This document shows, piece after piece, positions 1 to 4,810 of a stretch of DNA of 9,415 bases (position 1 is its first letter; each line of letters begins with the position of its first letter). Source of the stretch: Candidatus Woesebacteria bacterium (lineage in GTDB: Bacteria; Patescibacteriota; Microgenomatia; UBA8517); the NCBI GenBank assembly GCA_030699485.1, contig JAUYMM010000047.1, forward strand, positions 1 through 9,415. The letters are read 5' to 3'. Position numbers and translations under genes: made by a program. The notes under the pieces are model-generated. The model saw only the letters and a list, made by a program, of their open reading frames with translations, made no database searches and was not told where the DNA came from.

Positions 1-30
1 ATCTCATATCTGCATTAAATATAGTTATTG

Positions 31-39
31 TGATAAAAT
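31..39 (+). promoter_or_regulatory. Putative extended -10 promoter of tRNA-Arg(TCT)
   Basis: The sequence TGATAAAAT fits an extended -10 element (TGn followed by a TATAAT-like hexamer). It would start transcription near position 46, about 22 bases before the tRNA. TGCATT lies 17 bases upstream and is a poor -35. An 8-bp inverted repeat, ATATCTGC at 6-13 and GCAGATAT at 49-56, brackets the element. Similar TGn extended -10 boxes precede tRNA-Lys and tRNA-Leu in this window, which supports the call. Confidence 0.4.
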
Positions 40-67
40 ATGCAAGTAGCAGATATAGTCATGATCT

Positions 68-139
68 GCTCCTGTAGGTAAATGGATATACCGCGTCCCT
101 TCTAAGGACGATTTCTCAGTCCGATTCTGAGCAGGAGCA
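68..139 (+). tRNA. tRNA-Arg(TCT)
   Basis: A 72-base cloverleaf can be drawn by hand. The acceptor stem is GCTCCTG with CAGGAGC, and the D stem is GGTA/TACC with a loop containing GG. The anticodon stem is CGTCC/GGACG with loop CTTCTAA (anticodon TCT). The variable loop has 4 bases, and the T stem is CTCAG/CTGAG. The discriminator is A, and CCA is not encoded. The T loop reads TCCGATT instead of TTCGATT, so the normally invariant U55 is C. Reads AGA codons, which are common in this window. Confidence 0.93.
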
Positions 140-165
140 CAATATTAAAAAGACCGAAATTACGG

Positions 166-618
166 CTATCTTGCAGGGTCAGACCCTGCAATGCTTGTCA
201 AATTATCTATTTTTGAAGATATTGTTTGGAATGTTAATTTAATAAATTCATTTCGTTTAAATTTATCACCTTTTATACTATCTGTAATATCATCAACGTT
301 AAATACTAAATAATTTTTAGGAGTAAAATCTAGATGATCTTTTACCCAACTAAGATGTTCTTCTTTCATTAAAACAACTAAGTCTGCATTTAGTAATTTC
401 TCTTTTGTGGTTTGAGTCCATTTTTTATTTGTGTATTTTAGTATTCCCAGATCACTTAATAATTTTTTTGTATAGGACGTAATATCACCATCGAGATTAT
501 TTATGGCCCTAATCCCACTTGAGGAAGCTTTAATATTTGGAATATTTTTAGAATTTAAATATGCCTCTGCCATTCTACTTCTAAATGTATTTCCTGTGCA
601 AACAAAATGTATATTCAT
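166..618 (-). CDS. Low-molecular-weight protein-tyrosine-phosphatase family protein
   Basis: A 150-residue cytoplasmic protein of the LMW-PTP / arsenate-reductase fold. The P-loop CX5R signature is at the N-terminus: C7-T-G-N-T-F-R13-S, preceded by the usual hydrophobic strand. The second cysteine common in this loop is Phe. The general-acid loop near the C-terminus, usually Asp-Pro, reads VDD (residues 108-110). The likely reaction is hydrolysis of a phosphotyrosine or small phosphoester through a cysteinyl-phosphate; a physiological substrate cannot be named. ATG lies 17 bases downstream of tRNA-Lys on the same strand with no Shine-Dalgarno, so the gene is probably cotranscribed with that tRNA. 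The last seven residues, AGSDPAR, come from a dispersed palindrome and have probably replaced the native C-terminus. Confidence 0.82.
   Translation of the reverse strand: MNIHFVCTGNTFRSRMAEAYLNSKNIPNIKASSSGIRAINNLDGDITSYTKKLLSDLGILKYTNKKWTQTTKEKLLNADLVVLMKEEHLSWVKDHLDFTPKNYLVFNVDDITDSIKGDKFKRNEFIKLTFQTISSKIDNLTSIAGSDPAR
171..191. repeat. Perfect 21-bp palindrome at the end of the phosphatase gene
   Basis: TTGCAGGGTC and GACCCTGCAA flank a single A, giving 10-bp perfect arms. On the minus strand it encodes AGSDPA just before the stop codon. It is GC-rich in an AT-rich setting. There is no T run after it on either strand, so it is not a standard intrinsic terminator. I recall near-identical palindromes scattered through Patescibacteria genomes, but no second copy lies in this window. 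Confidence 0.75.
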
Positions 619-632
619 ATTAATTTAATATC

Positions 633-707
<75 letters not shown>

Positions 708-715
708 GTAGAGGT

Positions 716-724
716 ATTTTAGCA
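716..724 (-). promoter_or_regulatory. Putative extended -10 promoter of tRNA-Lys
   Basis: Reading the minus strand, TGCTAAAAT is an extended -10 (TGn plus TAAAAT, five of six matches). It would start transcription near 709, two bases before the mature tRNA. No convincing -35 is seen in the end of the upstream methyltransferase gene. The tRNA and the phosphatase after it could thus have their own start besides read-through from the methyltransferase. Confidence 0.4.
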
Positions 725-727
725 CAA

Positions 728-1546
728 TTACTTGGTCCACATTGACCAAATACCTGTTGATAATAATCTTCCAGAGGATTTTTCTTTTAGAGTTAATTCA
801 CCATTTGTAACACTCCCTGATTTAGGTAGTTTATCAATTAACATATTTGCAAGACTTGTAGAAGATGAAGAAATAGCATAGGCATTTACTATTACAAATA
901 GTGGGTTATCAGAAAGTAATTGACTTACATTGTCAAGCAGCTCTGGGAAATTTTTACTAAATGACCATTTTTCACCATGTGGGCCGTGCCCATAAACAGG
1001 TGGATCCATAATTATTCCATCATATTTAACTCCCCTTTTAATTTCACGAGAAGTAAATTTAATGCAATCATCAATTATAATTCTTGCTGGTTTTACCTCT
1101 AAACCGGATAACCTCTTGTTATCCGTGAACCAAGTAATTGCAGGACGAGAGGCGTCTACATGTGTTACTTTTGCGCCAGCTTTTAGAGCAAAAAGACTAG
1201 CAACTCCTGTGTAACCAAAAAGATTAAGAACACTAAACGGTCGTTGGCTGTTGGCTATTAGCTTTTGAATTAGTTGCCACTGGAATTCTTGTTCTGGAAA
1301 AATTCCTACATGCTTAAAAGGAGTAAGCTTCAAATTAACCTTGAGACTATTAATTTCAAAAGGCCATTTATCTGGAAAATTTGTATTAGTAATCCATTTG
1401 TCTATAAATTTGGCGTCAGCTTTCTCCCATTCTGATTCAGATAAATTTTTTGACCACATAACTTCTGGATCAGGACGATTTAGTACATATTTTCCAAATC
1501 TTTCTAATCTTCTTCCATTTCCGCTGTCTATTAGTTCGTAATCCAT
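728..1546 (-). CDS. Class I SAM-dependent methyltransferase (RlmI/COG1092-like, short form)
   Basis: A 272-residue protein. The N-terminus (YELIDSGNGRRLERFGKYVL, residues 3-22) and the following ESEWEKADAKF segment are typical of short COG1092-type proteins, which lack the PUA domain of the ~396-residue E. coli RlmI. The Rossmann SAM-binding motif I is VLNLFGYTGVASL (106-118). The acidic end of strand 2 is HVDAS (129-133), and the catalytic-region motif IV is DPPVYGHG (181-188). DPPxY fits RNA-base methylation of the RlmI/RlmK kind, but the target nucleotide cannot be read from sequence. ATG begins 21 bases after the GTPase stop on the same strand, so the two are probably one operon. No Shine-Dalgarno is visible. 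Confidence 0.85.
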   Translation of the reverse strand: MDYELIDSGNGRRLERFGKYVLNRPDPEVMWSKNLSESEWEKADAKFIDKWITNTNFPDKWPFEINSLKVNLKLTPFKHVGIFPEQEFQWQLIQKLIANSQRPFSVLNLFGYTGVASLFALKAGAKVTHVDASRPAITWFTDNKRLSGLEVKPARIIIDDCIKFTSREIKRGVKYDGIIMDPPVYGHGPHGEKWSFSKNFPELLDNVSQLLSDNPLFVIVNAYAISSSSTSLANMLIDKLPKSGSVTNGELTLKEKSSGRLLSTGIWSMWTK

Positions 1547-1567
1547 CAGATAAGCGTAGCTTGCCTT

Positions 1568-2635
1568 TCAGATAAATCTAATTTGCATACCATCAATTAC
1601 TTTTGTAGAAAGTGCCATTTCTTGTCCATCAAATTTTGCTCCATTACCCCAAATCTTAGCAAGTGTTGTTGATTGATAAAATTCAGTTCCAATGCTTTTG
1701 GCTACATCTATAAGTGTATCATTTTCCTGTCGGATTACAGGATTTTTTTGACTTGGCTTGTCATTTTTTTCAACAAGATAAATTGTAATAAGTTTTAGTT
1801 TTTGCCAAACAATTTCCTTAAATTCCTCTATTCCTTCTTTTTTACTTGCTGAAATATAAATTAAATCATCATACCTATCACCAATTAAAGTGTCAGACTT
1901 ATTCACAACAAAAATTGCATTTTTATATACAATTCTTTGTGAAAAACTATCAATAATTTGATCCATTGTAACTTTTTCTTTTAATACAATACGCCCATTT
2001 TTAACACCAAATTCTTTTGCAATTTCTTTTATCGTCTTTAATTCAAAATCCTGCTTTATATTTGAGATGATGGTAAGTCCTCCTGAAATCTCCTTTTCTA
2101 TACGTACATTAGGCTTTTTTTTGTTTATTCTTATTCCTGCCTTTTCTAATTCTAATAATATTTGATCAAAAAACTTAAGTCTTTCTGGGTCTGTCATTAT
2201 TACTAAAAGATCTGATCCACGAGCAACAGACAATACTTCTTTACCACGACCTTTGCCAATTGAGGCACCTTCTATTAAACCAGGAACATCTAAAATTTGA
2301 ATATAGGCTTCCCTGTATTTAAGCATTCCTGGAATAACTGAAACGGTGGTAAATGCGTAAGCAGCAACTTTACTTTCTGCATTTGTAATGCAATTTATTA
2401 GAGTTGATTTACCTGCAGAAGGTGGACCAATTAAAACAAGAGTAGCATCCCCTTGCTTTTTAACTGAATAACCGCTCGAAGATCCTGAGCCTGTCGAAGG
2501 ACTCCACTCCATCTTGTCTTTTAATCTTGAGATTTTGGCTCTCATGGCTCCAATAAAACCATTTGTAGCTTTATGATGTGGAGTTTTTCTTAAAACTGCC
2601 TCAATTTCTTCTATTTGTTTTGTTATGTCTACCAT
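1568..2635 (-). CDS. DRG-family GTPase with C-terminal TGS domain
   Basis: A 355-residue protein matching the developmentally regulated GTP-binding (DRG/Rbg, COG1163) layout. An N-terminal helical region (1-43) leads to the G domain, which has G1 GPPSAGKS (70-77), G2 around FTT (95-97), G3 DVPG (116-119), G4 NKSD (245-248) and G5 SAS (262-264). A TGS domain fills about 285-355. The stretch KVAAYAFTTVSVIPGMLKY and the GKGRGKEVLSVARGSDLL segment are DRG hallmarks. Family members bind GTP and associate with ribosomes or RNA, so a translation-related role is inferred. I chose the ATG at 2635; a start 33 bases upstream would overlap tRNA-Arg on the other strand and sit in the promoter. The usual Gly-rich linker before G1 holds SPSTGSGSSS, partly encoded by a dispersed repeat. 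Confidence 0.87.
   Translation of the reverse strand: MVDITKQIEEIEAVLRKTPHHKATNGFIGAMRAKISRLKDKMEWSPSTGSGSSSGYSVKKQGDATLVLIGPPSAGKSTLINCITNAESKVAAYAFTTVSVIPGMLKYREAYIQILDVPGLIEGASIGKGRGKEVLSVARGSDLLVIMTDPERLKFFDQILLELEKAGIRINKKKPNVRIEKEISGGLTIISNIKQDFELKTIKEIAKEFGVKNGRIVLKEKVTMDQIIDSFSQRIVYKNAIFVVNKSDTLIGDRYDDLIYISASKKEGIEEFKEIVWQKLKLITIYLVEKNDKPSQKNPVIRQENDTLIDVAKSIGTEFYQSTTLAKIWGNGAKFDGQEMALSTKVIDGMQIRFI
2483..2501. repeat. Dispersed repeat TCCTGAGCCTGTCGAAGGA inside the DRG GTPase gene
   Basis: The 19-base motif is a partial palindrome (TCCT and AGGA ends) that I recognise as a widespread intergenic repeat in many bacterial genomes, in the orientation CCTTCGACAGGCTCAGG. Here it is in frame and encodes part of SPSTGSGS at residues 45-52 of the GTPase, in the flexible linker before the P-loop. 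It is the only copy seen in the window. Confidence 0.6.
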
Positions 2636-2638
2636 TAG

Positions 2639-2652
2639 GGTATAATTATACC
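2639..2652. promoter_or_regulatory. Palindromic bidirectional -10 between GTPase and tRNA-Arg/pyrG
   Basis: GGTATAATTATACC is a perfect 14-bp palindrome containing a consensus TATAAT on each strand (2641-2646 plus, 2645-2650 minus). Plus-strand transcription would start near 2653, eight bases before tRNA-Arg(TCG). Minus-strand transcription would start near 2638, only about three bases before the GTPase ATG at 2635, making that mRNA practically leaderless. No good -35 is apparent; TTGTTA at 2620-2625 is 15 bases upstream of the plus box. Only 25 bases separate the two genes, so the promoters must overlap. Confidence 0.5.
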
Positions 2653-2660
2653 TGAAATTA

Positions 2661-2734
2661 GCACCCATAGCTCAACTGGATAGAGCATTTCGCTTCGGAC
2701 GAAAAGGCTGGGAGTTCAAATCTCTCTGGGTGCA
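2661..2734 (+). tRNA. tRNA-Arg(TCG)
   Basis: A 74-base cloverleaf. The acceptor stem is GCACCCA/TGGGTGC and the D stem GCTC/GAGC with a 9-base loop. The anticodon stem is TTTCG/CGAAA with loop CTTCGGA (anticodon TCG). The variable loop is AGGCT, and the T stem GGGAG/CTCTC with loop TTCAAAT. The discriminator is A and CCA is not encoded. One base after its 3' end the pyrG ATG begins, so tRNA 3' processing and pyrG translation initiation use adjoining bases. Confidence 0.95.
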
Positions 2735-2735
2735 C

Positions 2736-4364
2736 ATGAAATTTGTAATAATCTCTGGTGGTGTTTTGTCAGGCCTTGGTAAAGGTATAACTTCAGCCTC
2801 TATAGGACTTCTTTTAAAATCAAGGGGTATTAAGGTAACTGCAATGAAGTGTGACATGTATTTAAATGTTGATGCAGGGACAATGAATCCTATTGAGCAT
2901 GGTGAAGTTTTTGTAACTGATGATGGAACTGAAACAGATCAGGATTTAGGTCATTATGAAAGATTTTTGGATATAAATTTAAGTAAGGAAAATTACACTA
3001 CAAATGGACAAATATATAAATTAATTTTAGAGAAAGAAAGAAAATTAGATTATGGCGGTAAATGTGTTGAACCGTATCACCATATACCACCTGAAATTAT
3101 TAAGAAATGGTACAGAGCAGGCCTGCCTGCGCAGGCAGGAGAATCAAATGAAGCAGATGTAGTTTTAGTTGAGCTTGGTGGAACTGTTGGTGAATATGAA
3201 GGACTTTTATTTTTTGAGGCGGTACGCCGTCTAAAACTAACAAATCCAAAAGACATTATTTTAATTCATGTTGGTTATCTCCCTGCCCCACCATCTATAG
3301 GAGAATTAAAGTCAAAACCGCTTCAACAATCAGTAAGTCAACTTAATTCCCTAGGTATAATGCCAGATTTCATAGTTTGTAGAAGTGAACTTGCAGTAGA
3401 TGAAAAAAGAAAGGAAAAAATTGCAATGTCCTCAGGTCTTCCTATTGAAAATATAATTTCAGCACCTGATGTAGGTAGTATTTACGAGGTCCCCCTCGTT
3501 TTTGAAGTACAACATGTTGCAGAAAAAATAATTAAAAAATTAAAGCTAAAGCATGGAAAGAAAAATTTATTTGCTTGGAAGTCACTAGTTAAAAGTATCC
3601 AAAGTTCAAAAAAGATCGTTGATATAGGTATAATTGGTAAATATCAAAAAACAGGTGATTATGTTTTAAGTGATAGTTATGTTTGTGTTGTTGAAGCCTT
3701 AAAACACGCAGGATGGAAACTTAATGTTAAACCTAATTTAATATGGTTTGATGCAGAAAATTTAGATAATGATTATTCAAACTTAAATGGAATAATAATT
3801 CCACAAGGATGGGGTAAAAGAGGGATTGAAGGAAAAATTAATGCAGTTACTTACGCCAGAGAAAATAATATTCCCTATCTAGGTCTTTGTTTTGGAATGC
3901 AAATGGCAGTAATTGAATTTGCTAGAAACGTTTTAGGATTAAAAGATGCGAACACTGAAGAAGCAGATCCTGAAACTAAATATCCAGTGATTCATTGCAT
4001 GAATCAGCAAAAAAAATTAATTAAAAAACATGAATATGGAGGAACGATTCGTCTCGGTGCATATGATTGTAAATTAAAGAAAGGTTCTAGATTAGATAAG
4101 ATATACCGTTCACAGTTCACGGTACACGGTTCACTTGTTTCCGAGCGTCACCGCCACAGATATGAATTTAATAATAAATATAAAAAACAATTTGAAAAGG
4201 CAGGAATGGTTATATCAGGAACTAGCCCAGATGGAAAATTAGTTGAGGCAATTGAACTCCCAAACTTAAAATTTTTCGTAGGTACTCAATTTCACCCTGA
4301 ATATAAAAGTAGACCACTCTCCCCTCACCCAATTTTTGTAGAATTTTTAAAAGCTTCTCTTTAG
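2736..4364 (+). CDS. pyrG: CTP synthase
   Basis: A 542-residue enzyme that makes CTP from UTP, ATP and glutamine in the cytoplasm. The N-terminal synthetase domain (about 1-270) has the P-loop GLGKG (13-17), YLNVDAGTMNP (42-52) and EHGEVFVTDDGTETDQDLGHYERF (53-77 region). The glutamine amidotransferase domain (about 293-542) has nucleophile Cys385 in GLCFGMQ and the HPE pair His520/Glu522. The oxyanion-region motif, PGGFG in E. coli, reads PQGWG (356-360). I chose the ATG because MKFVIISGG aligns with the family start; the in-frame GTG six bases upstream lies inside the tRNA acceptor stem. Two dispersed repeats add residues: AGLPAQAG near 128-135 and RSQFTVHGSL near 458-467, just before the conserved ERHRHRYEF. 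All catalytic motifs are intact. Confidence 0.97.
   Translation: MKFVIISGGVLSGLGKGITSASIGLLLKSRGIKVTAMKCDMYLNVDAGTMNPIEHGEVFVTDDGTETDQDLGHYERFLDINLSKENYTTNGQIYKLILEKERKLDYGGKCVEPYHHIPPEIIKKWYRAGLPAQAGESNEADVVLVELGGTVGEYEGLLFFEAVRRLKLTNPKDIILIHVGYLPAPPSIGELKSKPLQQSVSQLNSLGIMPDFIVCRSELAVDEKRKEKIAMSSGLPIENIISAPDVGSIYEVPLVFEVQHVAEKIIKKLKLKHGKKNLFAWKSLVKSIQSSKKIVDIGIIGKYQKTGDYVLSDSYVCVVEALKHAGWKLNVKPNLIWFDAENLDNDYSNLNGIIIPQGWGKRGIEGKINAVTYARENNIPYLGLCFGMQMAVIEFARNVLGLKDANTEEADPETKYPVIHCMNQQKKLIKKHEYGGTIRLGAYDCKLKKGSRLDKIYRSQFTVHGSLVSERHRHRYEFNNKYKKQFEKAGMVISGTSPDGKLVEAIELPNLKFFVGTQFHPEYKSRPLSPHPIFVEFLKASL
3122..3139. repeat. Perfect 18-bp GC-rich palindrome inside pyrG
   Basis: CCTGCCTGCGCAGGCAGG is its own reverse complement and is conspicuously GC-rich in this AT-rich gene. 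It encodes the LPAQAG part of the pyrG product, where other CTP synthases run directly from the helix into the DVVLVE strand. I recall CCTGCCTGCGCAGGCAGG-type palindromes as dispersed elements in Patescibacteria. It is in frame, and the flanking protein is normal. Confidence 0.75.
4105..4134. repeat. GTTCAC-type degenerate tandem repeat inside pyrG
   Basis: This stretch is built from repeated TTCAC/GGT words (ACCGTTCACA, GTTCACGGT, ACACGG, TTCAC) and also contains ACCGT/ACGGT inverted arms. It encodes the TVHGSL-containing insertion that precedes SERHRHRYEF in the amidotransferase half of pyrG. E. coli PyrG has no such insert. Runs of GTTCACGG are a recurring repeat class in Patescibacteria as far as I recall. 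Confidence 0.6.
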
Positions 4365-4373
4365 ACTCTTTTT

Positions 4374-4382
4374 TGGTATAAT
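4374..4382 (+). promoter_or_regulatory. Extended -10 promoter of the tRNA-Leu/tRNA-Pro pair
   Basis: TGGTATAAT is a consensus extended -10 (TGn TATAAT) directly after the pyrG stop and a T-rich stretch. It would start transcription near 4389, five bases before tRNA-Leu. A -35 element is not apparent. The two tRNAs are 10 bases apart and are probably one transcript. Confidence 0.5.
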
Positions 4383-4393
4383 ATGTTCTGCAT

Positions 4394-4478
4394 GCCGGGG
4401 TGGTGGAATGGTAGACACACGGGCCTTAAGAGCCCGCGAAGCTAATACTTCGTGGAGGTTCGAATCCTCTCCCCGGCA
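4394..4478 (+). tRNA. tRNA-Leu(TAA)
   Basis: An 85-base class II tRNA. The acceptor stem is GCCGGGG/CCCCGGC. The anticodon stem is CGGGC/GCCCG with loop CTTAAGA (anticodon TAA). The long variable arm has a CGAAG/CTTCG stem. The T stem is GGAGG/CCTCT with loop TTCGAAT, and the discriminator is A. CCA is not encoded. Confidence 0.95.
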
Positions 4479-4488
4479 CTATTTGAAT

Positions 4489-4561
4489 CGGGGTGTGGCT
4501 CAGTTGGTAGAGCGCTGCTTTTGGGAAGCAGAGGTCATGAGTTCGAATCTCGTCACCCCGA
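4489..4561 (+). tRNA. tRNA-Pro(TGG)
   Basis: A 73-base cloverleaf. The acceptor stem is CGGGGTG/CACCCCG, and the D stem GCTC/GAGC with loop AGTTGGTA. The anticodon stem is CTGCT/AGCAG with loop TTTGGGA (anticodon TGG). The T stem is ATGAG/CTCGT with loop TTCGAAT, and the discriminator is A. CCA is not encoded. It is the last housekeeping gene before the accessory cassette. Confidence 0.95.
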
Positions 4562-4573
4562 CTATATTGTGGC

Positions 4574-4613
4574 ATTCTCCAAGGGAGGGGTAAAGGGGAA
4601 GGAATTGGAGAAT
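4574..4613 (+). repeat. Inverted repeat enclosing a G-run stretch, downstream of tRNA-Pro
   Basis: ATTCTCCAA (4574-4582) pairs perfectly with TTGGAGAAT (4605-4613). The 22-base loop is purine-only apart from one T and carries GGG, GGGG, GGGG and GG runs, a possible weak G-quadruplex. There is no T tail, so it is not a classic terminator. It may be a degraded dispersed repeat. The rest of the 4562-4810 gap holds the orphan surface-protein fragment and a possible promoter; I see no gene. Confidence 0.4.
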
Positions 4614-4667
4614 ACTCGATCGAACTTCTCGCTCACCCCACTTGAGTGTAGTTTTGCCATCTATAAC

Positions 4668-4758
4668 TCATGGTGCCACTTCTGTCCATCTGAATCTTCT
4701 AAACATCAGTCTTTGGGGGAAAAGAACAACTTGGTCAGGTGCAAATTCAAAAAGTTCT
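4668..4758 (-). pseudogene. Orphan C-terminal fragment of the surface-protein gene (left direct repeat)
   Basis: These 91 bases match 8813-8903 with five differences and the same orientation. On the minus strand the frame is open from a GAA codon through FEFAPDQVVLF and FRRFRW to TEVAP and TGA. Two codons upstream of the match there is an in-frame TAA, and there is no start, so this is only the last 29-30 codons of a paralogue. Of the five differences three are synonymous (Ala, Leu, Leu) and two conservative (Arg for Lys, Thr for Ala). The fragment therefore diverged while coding, or recently. It marks the left edge of the cassette. Confidence 0.85.
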
Positions 4759-4787
4759 TTTTAATAGATTTATGTCCTTCTTGAGCG

Positions 4788-4793
4788 TACAAT
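4788..4793 (+). promoter_or_regulatory. Possible -10 box of the phosphotransferase gene
   Basis: TACAAT matches five of six -10 consensus bases. It would place a start near 4800, about 11 bases before the ATG at 4811. The expected -35 position reads TAGATT, a poor match. The alternative pairing of TTGAGC (4781-4786) with TATAAA (4805-4810) would start inside the coding sequence and is less likely. Confidence 0.3.
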
Positions 4794-4810
4794 ATACCTA
4801 CTTTTATAAA

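Noticed and set aside
171..191. Intrinsic terminator between the phosphatase and tRNA-Arg(TCT)
   Set aside because: The stem is strong, but there is no T run on either strand after it and the loop would be very tight.
2636..2668. Upstream start for the DRG GTPase
   Set aside because: It would cover the palindromic promoter and run into the tRNA-Arg gene on the opposite strand; MVDITKQIEEIE is a normal family start.
4408..4784. Plus-strand open frames across tRNA-Leu, tRNA-Pro and the following gap
   Set aside because: They are translations of tRNA genes and of the antisense of the surface-protein fragment, with no family resemblance.
4739..4810. Earlier ATG for the phosphotransferase
   Set aside because: It begins inside the orphan repeat fragment, adds residues unlike the family, and would lack a promoter of its own; ATG at 4811 fits a leader of about 11 bases.
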